Source of the DNA: CAYYNP01 sp964472545 | GTDB lineage: Bacteria > Planctomycetota > Planctomycetia > Pirellulales > Thermoguttaceae | NCBI GenBank assembly: GCA_964472545.1 | Contig: CAYYNP010000068.1 | Span: forward strand, 1 to 35,711 | Direction of reading: 5' to 3' | DNA: 35,711 nucleotides | Shown here: positions 18,499 to 23,850 of the stretch, in pieces | Layout: the number at the start of each line of letters is the position of its first letter | How positions within the stretch are numbered: position 1 is the stretch's first letter | Translations under genes and position numbers: made by a program | The notes under the pieces: generated by a model | Databases searched by the model: none | Seen by the model: only the letters and a program-made list of their open reading frames with translations | Told to the model about the DNA's origin: nothing

Positions 18499-18909
18499 AT
18501 GAAGCGGCTTCTTCCAGCGGTACTCTTGGCCCTGGTGGCAGCGTTGCCCGGTTGTTCGCAGCCGGAGCCGACGCCGCCGGAAATCGAGCCGGTGCATCTC
18601 GACGCGTCGAATTTCACCCCCGTGGTCCTCGAAGCGGACAAGCCGGTGTTGGTCGATTTCTACACCACGTCGTGTGGCCACTGTCGGACGATCGAGCCGG
18701 TGGTTCGGCAGTTGGCCGCCTATTACGAGGGCCGCGCGGTGGTGGCCCGAATCGACGCCGAAAAGAGCGAACAGATCAGCAAGAAGTACCAGGTCGACGC
18801 CTATCCCACCTTCCTGCTCTTCAAAGACGGTCGAGAAGTCAACCGTGTGAAGGGGGCCCCGCGGAAGCAGACGCTTGAAGCGCTGATCGAGAGCCAATTG
18901 GCCGGATAA
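18499..18909 (+). CDS. Thioredoxin-fold lipoprotein
   Basis: The 136-residue protein starts MKRLLPAVLLALVAALPGC, a lipoprotein signal with the lipidated Cys at 19. A thioredoxin domain follows: VLVDFYTTSCGHC with a CGHC redox pair, a central ARIDAEKSEQI strand and the cis-proline motif YPTFLLF. CGHC is more oxidising than the CGPC of cytosolic thioredoxin in the families where it has been studied (protein disulfide isomerases). It is expected to work on cysteines or cytochrome maturation on the outer face of the membrane. The start is set by the signal peptide. Four of the proteins in this window with CxxCH motifs would need such help, but no direct link is shown. Confidence 0.9.
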   Translation: MKRLLPAVLLALVAALPGCSQPEPTPPEIEPVHLDASNFTPVVLEADKPVLVDFYTTSCGHCRTIEPVVRQLAAYYEGRAVVARIDAEKSEQISKKYQVDAYPTFLLFKDGREVNRVKGAPRKQTLEALIESQLAG

Positions 18910-18945
18910 ATCCGGCCCACACGCGTCCGCCGTCGAGGAGACCGG

Positions 18946-19806
18946 ATGAAGTTCGGGACACATATCTACGTCTTCACACAGCGCTGGACGGACGGCGAGC
19001 TGTCGATCTTGGACGCGGCCGCAGAGTTGGGTCTGGACTGCCTGGAGATTGCCGTCGGCGACGACGTCTCGTTCTCGCCGCCGCTGACGCGCCGCAGGGC
19101 CGAGGCGGCGGGGATCGAGTTGATCGTCAGCCCGGGCGGCGCGTGGCCGGTCCAGTGCGACCTGGCGTCGGAGGATCCGGCCCGCCGGGCAGCCGGTCTG
19201 GCGTGGCATCGGCGGCAGGTGGAGTTGGCCGAAGAACTGGGGGCCGTGGCCTACACGGGCTGTCTCTACGGACATCCGGGCACCGTCGAGTTGCATCCGC
19301 CGTCTGCGGAGGAGTACGGCCGCATCGCCCAGGGGCTGCACGAGTTGGCGGAATATGCACAGCCGAAGAACGTGGCGATCGTGCTGGAGCCGATGAGCCA
19401 TTTTCGTACCCACCTAGTCAACACGCCGCAGCAGGCGACGCGCCTGGTCGCAACGGGCGACCACCCCAACCTGGGCATCTTGCTGGACACGTATCACATG
19501 ATGACCGAAGTCCGCGATTTCGCCCGGGGCGTGCGGGCGGTGGGCGATAAGCTGTGGGGCGTGCATGCGTGTGAAAACGACCGCGGCGCGCCCGGCGGGG
19601 GGCTGGTGCCGTGGGGGGCGGTGTTTGCAGCGCTTAAGGAGATCGGCTTCGACGGCTACGTGCTGATGGAAAGCTACAACTCGTCGCTCGGCGATTTCGC
19701 CCACCGGCATCGGATGTTTCACGACGTCTGTCCGGACGGGTCCGACTTCGTACGGCGCGGGTTGGCCTTCTTGCGGCGAGGCCTGCGTCAGGGTAGCTGG
19801 CAGTAG
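18946..19806 (+). CDS. Sugar phosphate isomerase/epimerase (D-tagatose 3-epimerase-like TIM barrel)
   Basis: The protein has 286 residues, is cytosolic and belongs to the xylose isomerase-like TIM-barrel family. Likely metal ligands are Glu in IVLEPMSHF, Asp in ILLDTYHM, His in GVHACEND and Glu in VLMESYNS, the E-D-H-E set of ketose 3-epimerases. HACENDRGAPGGG is the characteristic substrate-phosphate or hydroxyl-binding stretch. It follows the thioredoxin gene by 36 nt in the same direction, so the two may be co-transcribed, although a functional link is not apparent. The substrate is probably a keto-sugar; the exact one is not readable. A heptamer repeat begins right after the stop codon. 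Confidence 0.88.
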   Translation: MKFGTHIYVFTQRWTDGELSILDAAAELGLDCLEIAVGDDVSFSPPLTRRRAEAAGIELIVSPGGAWPVQCDLASEDPARRAAGLAWHRRQVELAEELGAVAYTGCLYGHPGTVELHPPSAEEYGRIAQGLHELAEYAQPKNVAIVLEPMSHFRTHLVNTPQQATRLVATGDHPNLGILLDTYHMMTEVRDFARGVRAVGDKLWGVHACENDRGAPGGGLVPWGAVFAALKEIGFDGYVLMESYNSSLGDFAHRHRMFHDVCPDGSDFVRRGLAFLRRGLRQGSWQ

Positions 19807-19808
19807 AG

Positions 19809-19873
19809 TGGCTGGGGATTAGGGGCTGGGGATTAGGGGCTGGGGATTAGGGGCTGGGGATTAGGGGCTAGGG
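19809..19873. repeat. Heptamer tandem repeat, GGGGATT-AGGGGCT type
   Basis: More than four copies of a 14-nt unit built of two related heptamers follow the stop of the epimerase gene. The sequence resembles the block at 1-55 with a few substitutions. Confidence 0.85.
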
Positions 19874-20353
19874 AAGAAGCTCGGGCACGGCCGAAAAGCT
19901 CGCTTAAGAAAAGGAGCTTTCGCGGGTTGCTTTGCAGCGGTGTTCTAGAACTCTCGGTTCCGGGGCTTCGCTGCGCTTAGCCGCCGGCCACCCGCAGATA
20001 ATCTGCAGTTTTCCGGGAATAATCCGCCCGCCTCGTGCGTCTATAGTATTGTTCGCTATGCGCGGCGGACGTTGCCGGGACTTTCGGGGAGTTTTCTCGA
20101 AAAGCCGTGAACCTTCCCGGCGGGTGCGTCGTCAATAATACAGTGACCCCGGGCCGACAACCCGGGAAACCGAAACCAGAACGGGATTTGCGGAACTTCA
20201 TCACAGCGAAAGCGCGGTACGATGTCGTCTCGAACAAGCCAACCAGTGAAACGCGAAGGTAGCGGGTCGTTTGCCGATCAACCGGCGAATACGGCGCCGC
20301 TGTATCCTTTGCGCCTGTGACGCTTGGCCGCAGACCTCCGATGACGACGTTGG
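19874..20353. other. Gene-free stretch ending in a strong terminator; possible non-coding RNA
   Basis: I see no convincing reading frame. There is a TATAGT box at 20042-20047, a stem CCCGGG/CCCGGG at about 20146-20167 and GCAGATAATCTGC at about 19993-20005. Because a strong intrinsic terminator closes the region and the nearest upstream stop codon is about 550 nt away, an unannotated RNA transcribed rightward is possible. It does not match tmRNA, RNase P or SRP RNA signatures that I know. Confidence 0.3.
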
Positions 20354-20383
20354 CCCGGTGTCGCAAGCGACACCGGGTTTTTT
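20354..20383 (+). terminator. Intrinsic terminator upstream of the tRNA array
   Basis: CCCGGTGTCGC pairs perfectly with GCGACACCGGG across a tiny AA turn and is followed by six T residues. It would stop rightward transcription before the first tRNA. The array must therefore start from its own promoter between here and 20433, where TTTTTTCGTGC is repeated but no clear promoter is seen. Confidence 0.85.
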
Positions 20384-20433
20384 CGTGCCATGTTTTTTCG
20401 TGCAATCGCCCTAACGCACCCACGACGAGAGAC

Positions 20434-20505
20434 GGGCCGGTAGCTGAGACGGTATAGCGCTTGGCTGAAGACCAGGAGACGAGGATTCGAGCGCCTCCCG
20501 GCCCA
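20434..20505 (+). tRNA. tRNA-Phe (GAA)
   Basis: First gene of the array. The acceptor stem GGGCCGG/CCGGCCC is perfect. The anticodon loop CTGAAGA gives GAA, and A73 is the discriminator. The T stem has an A:G mismatch at the pair next to the loop (53:61), where bacteria nearly always have G:C. No CCA is encoded; CT follows. Confidence 0.85.
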
Positions 20506-20532
20506 CTGGCGCAGAGCGTATGCGCCGAGGAC

Positions 20533-20605
20533 GCCCCGTTCGTCTAACGGCTCAGGACAGCGGACTTTCGATCCGCCAATAGGGGTTCGACTCCCCTACG
20601 GGGTA
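20533..20605 (+). tRNA. tRNA-Glu (TTC)
   Basis: Acceptor GCCCCGT pairs with ACGGGGT (1:72 is G:U). Anticodon stem GCGGA/TCCGC encloses CTTTCGA, anticodon TTC. T arm AGGGG-TTCGACT-CCCCT is perfect. A73 then CT. Confidence 0.9.
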
Positions 20606-20626
20606 CTTGGATACAAACGATAGAAA

Positions 20627-20700
20627 CAGAACGTAGCGAAGCCTGGTATCGCGCCTGGTCGGGGGCCAGGAGATCGCCGGTTCAAATCCGGCCGTTCTGA
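20627..20700 (+). tRNA. tRNA-Pro (GGG), C33
   Basis: Acceptor CAGAACG/CGTTCTG has the Pro identity pair C1:G72 and A73. Stem CCTGG/CCAGG is perfect around loop TCGGGGG, which gives GGG with C instead of U at position 33. This is the only array member followed by CC rather than CT after the discriminator. Confidence 0.85.
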
Positions 20701-20705
20701 CCTTG

Positions 20706-20918
20706 TGATAGTAGGCGTCTCGCTCCGCGAGACAGCCACATTTCGCAAAGCGAGGCACATTTCGCAGAGCGAGCCACATCTCGCAAGCGAGGCACATCTC
20801 GCAGAGCGAGGCGCATCTCGCAACGCGAGGCACATTTCGCAAAGCGAGGCACATTTCGCAGAGCGAGCCACATCTCGCAAGCGAGGCACATCTCGCGGAG
20901 CGAGATGGCTACTATACG
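20706..20918. repeat. Expanded palindromic repeat between two Pro tRNAs
   Basis: About ten tandem units of roughly 20 nt (pattern CACATYTCGCARAGCGAGG) each form a small TCGC..GCGA hairpin. The outer ends, ATAGTAGGCGTCTCGCTCC and GGAGCGAGATGGCTACTAT, are inverted copies of one another. The unit is clearly derived from the GTAGTC palindrome seen twice at 16243-16400. There is no spacer diversity, so this is not a CRISPR array. Confidence 0.85.
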
Positions 20919-20926
20919 ATGAGAAT

Positions 20927-20999
20927 CGGGATGTAGGGCAGCGGCCAGCCCGCGTGTTTTGGGAACACGAGATCGTGGGTTCGAGTCCCACCTTCCCGA
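20927..20999 (+). tRNA. tRNA-Pro (TGG)
   Basis: CGGGATG/CTTCCCG has C1:G72 and A73, with one U:U mismatch at 6:67. Stem CGTGT/ACACG encloses TTTGGGA, anticodon TGG, with normal U33. T arm GTGGG-TTCGAGT-CCCAC. CT follows. Confidence 0.85.
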
Positions 21000-21007
21000 C
21001 TGATCGC

Positions 21008-21079
21008 AGTCCGGTGTTGTAAAGGAAGCATGACGATCTGATACGTCGTCGGTGGTTGGTTCGAGTCCGCCCCGGACTA
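21008..21079 (+). tRNA. tRNA-Ile (GAT)
   Basis: Acceptor AGTCCGG/CCGGACT is perfect; A73. Stem ACGAT/GTCGT (one U:G) encloses CTGATAC, anticodon GAT. D stem and T stem each carry one mismatch (10:25 and 50:64). A Gln(CTG) reading would need an eight-base loop and is less good. Confidence 0.75.
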
Positions 21080-21081
21080 CT

Positions 21082-21125
21082 GAAGAGTAGGCAGTAGGTA
21101 GTATGCAGTAGGCGGTAGGCAGTTG
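21082..21125. repeat. GTAGGCA heptamer repeat
   Basis: Degenerate GTAGGCA/GTATGCA units fill the spacer between the Ile and Lys genes. Related tracts recur at 21213-21250, 21333-21358, 22034-22070 and 23024-23065. Confidence 0.8.
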
Positions 21126-21136
21126 ACGGCAAGCAT

Positions 21137-21209
21137 GGGACTGTGGCAGACAGGGTAATGCGCCGGTCTCTTAAACCGGAAGATGTGGGTTCGATACCCA
21201 CCGGTCCCA
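21137..21209 (+). tRNA. tRNA-Lys (CTT)
   Basis: GGGACTG/CGGTCCC with one U:G pair; stem CCGGT/ACCGG around CTCTTAA, anticodon CTT; T arm GTGGG-TTCGATA-CCCAC; A73 then CT. It belongs to a 120-nt tandem duplication with the next gene. Confidence 0.9.
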
Positions 21210-21256
21210 CTGGGAGAACAGTAGGCAGTTGGCAGTTGGCAGTAGACGGCAAGCAC

Positions 21257-21329
21257 GGGATCGTGGCAGACAGGGAAATGCGCCGGTCTTTTAAACCGGA
21301 AGATGTGGGTTCGATACCCACCGGTCCCA
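21257..21329 (+). tRNA. tRNA-Lys (TTT)
   Basis: This gene is nearly identical to the preceding Lys gene and exactly 120 nt downstream of it, spacer included. The anticodon loop is CTTTTAA (TTT), so a single C-to-T change separates the two anticodons. A73 then CT. Confidence 0.9.
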
Positions 21330-21480
21330 CTGAGAGAACAGTAGGTAGTAGGCAGTGAAGAGCGGACAAGAAACTGTAGGAGAAAGGCGGTGGACAGTTC
21401 GTCGAGATAGGAGTTCAGGACACCGCCGTGGACACCGGTCCCACTGCCTACCGCCTACTGCCTACCGCCTACTCCCACAC
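21330..21480. repeat. Inverted pair of GTAGGCA heptamer tracts
   Basis: AGTAGGTAGTAGGCAGT at 21341-21357 faces ACTGCCTACCGCCTACTGCC and further copies at 21443-21475. The spacer between Lys(TTT) and Thr(CGT) can therefore form a large hairpin. No gene is seen. Confidence 0.75.
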
Positions 21481-21552
21481 GCACTGGTCGTCTAGTGGCG
21501 AAGATACCGCCTTCGTAACGCGGGGACGTGGGTTCGACTCCCACCCGGTGCT
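21481..21552 (+). tRNA. tRNA-Thr (CGT)
   Basis: GCACTGG/CCGGTGC; stem CCGCC/CGCGG has a C:C mismatch at 31:39; loop TTCGTAA gives CGT; T arm GTGGG-TTCGACT-CCCAC. The discriminator is U73, as in the other Thr gene of the array, followed by CT. Confidence 0.82.
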
Positions 21553-21584
21553 CTTGGCTCTTTGACAATTTGACGCCGACGAAA

Positions 21585-21655
21585 GCGCCCATGATGTAGC
21601 GGCAGCCTGTCGCCTTGCCATGGCGGACGTGCGGGTTCGACTCCCGCTGGGCGCT
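21585..21655 (+). tRNA. tRNA-Gly (GCC)
   Basis: GCGCCCA/TGGGCGC is perfect; stem TCGCC/GGCGG around TTGCCAT, anticodon GCC; T arm GCGGG-TTCGACT-CCCGC; U73 as expected for bacterial Gly. One D-stem mismatch. CT follows. Confidence 0.88.
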
Positions 21656-21690
21656 CTGGCCGCTCGTGCCCAACCGCACGGCGGGCCGAA

Positions 21691-21764
21691 CAGGACGTAG
21701 GAAAGCCTGGTATTCCGCGTGCCCCGGGAGCACGAGATCGCTGGTTCAAATCCAGCCGTCCTGA
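21691..21764 (+). tRNA. tRNA-Pro (CGG), C33
   Basis: CAGGACG/CGTCCTG keeps C1:G72 and A73. Stem CGTGC/GCACG encloses CCCGGGA, anticodon CGG, with C at position 33. D arm GGA-AAGCCTGGTAT-TCC resembles Pro(GGG). CT follows. Confidence 0.85.
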
Positions 21765-21773
21765 CTTACGTGA

Positions 21774-21848
21774 TGCGGTGGGTCCTGTGTTGGTACGGGA
21801 AGGCGGCTGTTAACCGTCGTGTCGCAGGTTCGATTCCTGCCTCCGCAG
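21774..21848 (+). tRNA. tRNA-Asn (GTT)
   Basis: TGCGGTG/CTCCGCA (U:U at 6:67), stem GGCGG/CCGTC around CTGTTAA, anticodon GTT, T arm GCAGG-TTCGATT-CCTGC, G73 as expected for Asn. Position 8 is G rather than the near-invariant U. CT follows. Confidence 0.83.
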
Positions 21849-21862
21849 CTTCGCCGAAGAAC

Positions 21863-21947
21863 GGAAGGGCAAGCCAATTGGCGATGGCACCCCGCTCGAA
21901 CCGGGACGAGCTTCACGGCCTTGAGGGTTCGACTCCCTCTCCTTCCG
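21863..21947 (+). tRNA. tRNA-Ser (CGA)
   Basis: GGAAGGG/TCCTTCC, anticodon loop CTCGAAC (CGA), a long variable arm of 16 nt and G73, all as for Ser. Position 8 is C. It shares its acceptor, variable and T arms with Ser(GGA) at 24784, which suggests duplication with anticodon change. CT follows. Confidence 0.87.
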
Positions 21948-21957
21948 CTTCACAGAA

Positions 21958-22029
21958 GTGTCCTTGGCCGAGCGGCAGAGGCTCCGGGCTTCCAACCCGG
22001 CAAGGCGGGTTCGACTCCCGCAGGACACT
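21958..22029 (+). tRNA. tRNA-Gly (TCC)
   Basis: GTGTCCT/AGGACAC and stem CCGGG/CCCGG around CTTCCAA, anticodon TCC, are perfect. T arm GCGGG-TTCGACT-CCCGC. U73 then CT. Confidence 0.92.
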
Positions 22030-22133
22030 CTGTGGAGAAGTAGGCGGTATGCAGTAGGCAGTATGCAGAAGAAGAGGCCCGGACAAGCTGATACTGCATA
22101 CCGCCTACCGTCTACTGCATACTACTTCCCCAC
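22030..22133. repeat. Inverted pair of GTAGGCA/GTATGCA heptamer tracts
   Basis: AGTAGGCGGTATGCAGTAGG and AGTATGCAG on the left face CTGCATACCGCCTACCGTCT and CTGCATACTACTT on the right, giving a hairpin between Gly(TCC) and Gln(TTG). Confidence 0.8.
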
Positions 22134-22208
22134 TGCGGGGTCGTCGCTGTTGGTAGTGATGCCTGGCTTTGAACCAGGAGTTCGCAGGTTCGATTCCTGC
22201 CCCCGCAG
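22134..22208 (+). tRNA. tRNA-Gln (TTG)
   Basis: TGCGGGG/CCCCGCA has U1:A72 and G73, the Gln pattern. Stem CCTGG/CCAGG around CTTTGAA, anticodon TTG. T arm GCAGG-TTCGATT-CCTGC. CT follows. Confidence 0.92.
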
Positions 22209-22256
22209 CTTGATGCGAACCTCGCGCAGACAACCGTGTCCATCGCAGAAGGACGA

Positions 22257-22331
22257 TCCGGGGTAGTTGCTGTTGGTAGTGACGCCTGGCTCTGAACCAG
22301 GAGGCCGTTGGTTCGATTCCAACTCCCGCAG
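22257..22331 (+). tRNA. tRNA-Gln (CTG)
   Basis: A diverged relative of the preceding Gln gene: loop CTCTGAA (CTG), same D arm and anticodon stem, G73. The acceptor TCCGGGG/TCCCGCA has a C:C mismatch at 2:71, a position used by glutaminyl-tRNA synthetase in E. coli. CT follows. Confidence 0.8.
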
Positions 22332-22340
22332 CTTGCAGTC

Positions 22341-22425
22341 GGAAGCCATCCGGCCGGATGAGGAGCCTGTCTTGAAAACAGGTGGTCGCGATCGCGACTT
22401 GTGAGTTCGAGTCTCACGGCTTCCG
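22341..22425 (+). tRNA. tRNA-Ser (TGA)
   Basis: GGAAGCC/GGCTTCC is perfect; stem CCTGT/ACAGG around CTTGAAA, anticodon TGA; long variable arm with a TCGCGATCGCGA stem; T arm GTGAG-TTCGAGT-CTCAC; G73 then CT. The anticodon is TGA, not the TCA of selenocysteine tRNA. Confidence 0.92.
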
Positions 22426-22440
22426 CTGACAATCAAATGC

Positions 22441-22511
22441 GTGTCCCTGGTGTAACGGCAGCATGACTGGTTCCAACCCAGTTGGTCAGGGTTCAAATCC
22501 TTGGGGACGTG
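22441..22511 (+). tRNA. tRNA-Trp (CCA)
   Basis: GTGTCCC/GGGACGT with two wobble pairs; stem ACTGG/CCAGT around TTCCAAC, anticodon CCA; T arm CAGGG-TTCAAAT-CCTTG; G73, the Trp discriminator. CT follows. Confidence 0.85.
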
Positions 22512-22539
22512 CTTTAGAGCGAACCTTCGCTCGACTTTC

Positions 22540-22610
22540 GGGCTCATCGTCCAACAGGAAGACACCAGTTCGGCAGACTGGAGATCCGGGTGCAACTCCC
22601 GGTGGGTCCA
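22540..22610 (+). tRNA. tRNA-Ala (GGC), C33 and G55
   Basis: GGGCTCA/TGGGTCC carries G3:U70, the classic Ala identity pair, and A73. Stem CCAGT/ACTGG encloses TCGGCAG: anticodon GGC with C33. The T loop is TGCAACT, with G in place of the usual U at position 55. CT follows. Confidence 0.8.
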
Positions 22611-22615
22611 CTGAC

Positions 22616-22726
22616 TGCCCGTTGAAAAGGGGGACTGGCTCCGAGCGGGAGCCCCTCCTTCCCGACGAATGGTGTGGTTAGCGAGGTGCCGGTTGGTGAG
22701 GTGCCTGTCCCCTTTTTCAACAGGCA
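22616..22726. repeat. Palindromic element, GGGGACTGGCTCC family, copy 1
   Basis: TGCCCGTTGAAAAGGGGGAC at the left end matches the reverse complement of GTCCCCTTTTTCAACAGGCA at the right end. The inner parts GACTGGCTCCGAGC and GAGGTGCCTGTCCCC also pair imperfectly. It lies between Ala(GGC) and Val(TAC). Confidence 0.8.
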
Positions 22727-22730
22727 ACAC

Positions 22731-22803
22731 AGTCCTGTAGCCTAGCGGCGAAGGCAGCTCCCCTACAAGGAGACGATCGGGGGTTCGAATCCCTCCAGGA
22801 CTA
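22731..22803 (+). tRNA. tRNA-Val (TAC), C33
   Basis: AGTCCTG/CAGGACT is perfect; stem GCTCC/GGAGA (outer pair G:A mismatch) encloses CCTACAA, anticodon TAC with C33. T arm GGGGG-TTCGAAT-CCCTC. A73 then CT. It is the only Val gene in the array. Confidence 0.8.
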
Positions 22804-22851
22804 CTCGGGCCGGGAACAGCTCGGCCCAAGAGAACGCGGCCCAAAAAGTGC

Positions 22852-22925
22852 GGCTCGGTAGGCAATTGGCAGACCAGCCTGGCTTAGAACCAGGCATGCT
22901 GTGGGTTCGACTCCCACCTGGGCCA
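22852..22925 (+). tRNA. tRNA-Leu (TAG) with short variable arm
   Basis: GGCTCGG/CTGGGCC pairs fully with wobbles; stem CCTGG/CCAGG encloses CTTAGAA, anticodon TAG; T arm GTGGG-TTCGACT-CCCAC; A73. The variable region is only 6 nt (CATGCT), whereas bacterial Leu tRNAs have a long arm. The D arm still resembles Leu (AATTGGCAGAC). CT follows. Confidence 0.78.
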
Positions 22926-22943
22926 CTGACACGGCGCAATTAC

Positions 22944-23018
22944 GTCCTCGTGGAGCAGCCTGGAGTGCTCGCCTGCCTGTCACGCAGGAGGTCGTGGGTT
23001 CAAATCCCATCGGGGACG
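22944..23018 (+). tRNA. tRNA-Asp (GTC)
   Basis: GTCCTCG/CGGGGAC; D stem GAGC/GCTC; stem CCTGC/GCAGG around CTGTCAC, anticodon GTC; T arm GTGGG-TTCAAAT-CCCAT; G73, the Asp discriminator. CT follows. Confidence 0.92.
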
Positions 23019-23099
23019 CTTGGAGTAGTAGGCGGTATGCAGTAGGTAGTAGGCAGCAGACAGTGGGTTGCGGGAGAAGCAACGCCACGGAATTGATAC

Positions 23100-23174
23100 G
23101 GCACGGTACGCCAACCCGGCAGAGCGGCCAAGCTCAAACCTTGGTGATTGTGGGTTCGACTCCCTCCCGTGCTA
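23100..23174 (+). tRNA. tRNA-Leu (CAA) with short variable arm
   Basis: GGCACGG/CCGTGCT; D stem CGC/GCG; stem CCAAG/CTTGG around CTCAAAC, anticodon CAA; variable region of 5 nt (TGATT); T arm with one U:U mismatch; A73. It closely resembles Leu(GAG) at 23728 in D arm and variable region. CT follows. Confidence 0.78.
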
Positions 23175-23193
23175 CTTTCGCAACACGCGGGTT

Positions 23194-23282
23194 CGTGAAA
23201 TCGGGGGACTGGCTCCGTGCCGCAATGCGGTCGAGTGCCAGGGTAATGGTGGCCGGCACGGTGCCTGTCCCCTTATTTCACG
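23194..23282. repeat. Palindromic element, GGGGACTGGCTCC family, copy 2
   Basis: CGTGAAATCGGGGGACTGGC at the left faces GTGCCTGTCCCCTTATTTCACG at the right. CCGTGCCG pairs with CGGCACGG inside. It is the same family as 22616-22726 and is inserted between Leu(CAA) and Tyr. Confidence 0.8.
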
Positions 23283-23317
23283 TCTCGAGAATCTCACATT
23301 GCGGGAATACACAACGC

Positions 23318-23401
23318 GCGTCGGTTGGGCATTGGCAGGCCCCGCTGGCTGTAAACCAGTCGTCCGAAAGGACCCTGGCGGTTCGACTCCGTCCCGGCGC
23401 A
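23318..23401 (+). tRNA. tRNA-Tyr (GTA)
   Basis: GCGTCGG/CCGGCGC; D stem GGGC/GCCC; stem GCTGG/CCAGT around CTGTAAA, anticodon GTA; long variable arm (CGTCCGAAAGGAC stem), as in bacterial Tyr; A73 then CT. Confidence 0.92.
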
Positions 23402-23434
23402 CTGACATCCAACCACACTGACATCCAACAACAC

Positions 23435-23505
23435 GGCCCGTTGGTCTAGCGGCAGGATGCGAGACCCTCACTCTCGCGGCACGGGTTCGATTCCCGTACG
23501 GGTCA
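23435..23505 (+). tRNA. tRNA-Glu (CTC), C33
   Basis: GGCCCGT/ACGGGTC; stem CGAGA/TCTCG perfect around CCCTCAC, anticodon CTC with C33; T arm ACGGG-TTCGATT-CCCGT; A73 then CT. The D arm GTCTAGCGGCAGGAT is typical of Glu. Confidence 0.87.
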
Positions 23506-23543
23506 CTCGTGACGACGTCCCTGGCGGCATCGACACGAACCAT

Positions 23544-23630
23544 AGCCAAGTGGCGGAATCCGGTAGACGCGCGACGCTCAGAACGTCGTGCCCTTTGGTG
23601 GGCGTGGGAGTTCGAGTCTCCCCTTGGCTA
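23544..23630 (+). tRNA. tRNA-Leu (CAG)
   Basis: AGCCAAG/CTTGGCT; stem CGACG/CGTCG around CTCAGAA, anticodon CAG; a normal long Leu variable arm (TGCCCTTTGGTGGGCGT); D arm with GGCGGAATCCGGTAGACGC; A73 then CT. It is the only array Leu gene of normal bacterial shape. Confidence 0.93.
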
Positions 23631-23649
23631 CTGACGCGAACTGACATGA

Positions 23650-23718
23650 TGCGGGTGGGCCAGTGCTCAGCCGGGCCTCATAAGCCTGGACCGCCGGGTG
23701 CGACACCCGGACCCGCTA
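23650..23718 (+). tRNA. tRNA-Met-like (CAT), compact
   Basis: Acceptor pairs GCGGGT/ACCCGC at 2-7:66-71, with U:U at 1:72, a mispair that recalls initiators. The anticodon stem CGGGC/GCCTG around CTCATAA lacks the initiator G:C triplet order. The D arm is crowded (GGC/GCC without a spacer base) and the T loop is TGCGACA (G55). It could be Met, initiator or Ile(k2C). A73 then CT. Confidence 0.65.
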
Positions 23719-23727
23719 CTTTGACAA

Positions 23728-23803
23728 GGCCGAGTACGCAAGCCGGTAAAGCGGCCAGGTCGAGAGCCTGGTGATTTTGCAGGTTCGACTCCTGCCTCGG
23801 TCA
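23728..23803 (+). tRNA. tRNA-Leu (GAG) with short variable arm, C33
   Basis: GGCCGAG/CTCGGTC; D stem CGC/GCG; stem CCAGG/CCTGG around TCGAGAG, anticodon GAG with C33; variable region of 7 nt (TGATTTT); T arm GCAGG-TTCGACT-CCTGC; A73 then CT. Confidence 0.8.
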
Positions 23804-23850
23804 CTACCGTGTCGCCTGGCACGGTCATTGGACGGATTGCCCTTGCACAC

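Noticed and set aside
20706..20918. CRISPR array
   Set aside because: The units are adjacent and nearly identical, without unique spacers, and there are no cas genes. The unit is a known local palindrome.
21008..21079. tRNA-Gln(CTG) with an eight-base anticodon loop, as in frameshift suppressors
   Set aside because: Shifting the stem gives five pairs and a normal seven-base loop with anticodon GAT, so Ile is the simpler reading; Gln(CTG) also exists at 22257.
22341..22425. Selenocysteine tRNA
   Set aside because: The anticodon is TGA (Ser), not TCA, and the acceptor and T stems have normal 7+5 lengths.
20596..22865. Long minus-strand reading frames across the tRNA genes
   Set aside because: They contain phrases such as GVEPT and GGIRTPDRL, which are typical translations of tRNA antisense strands and common annotation artefacts.
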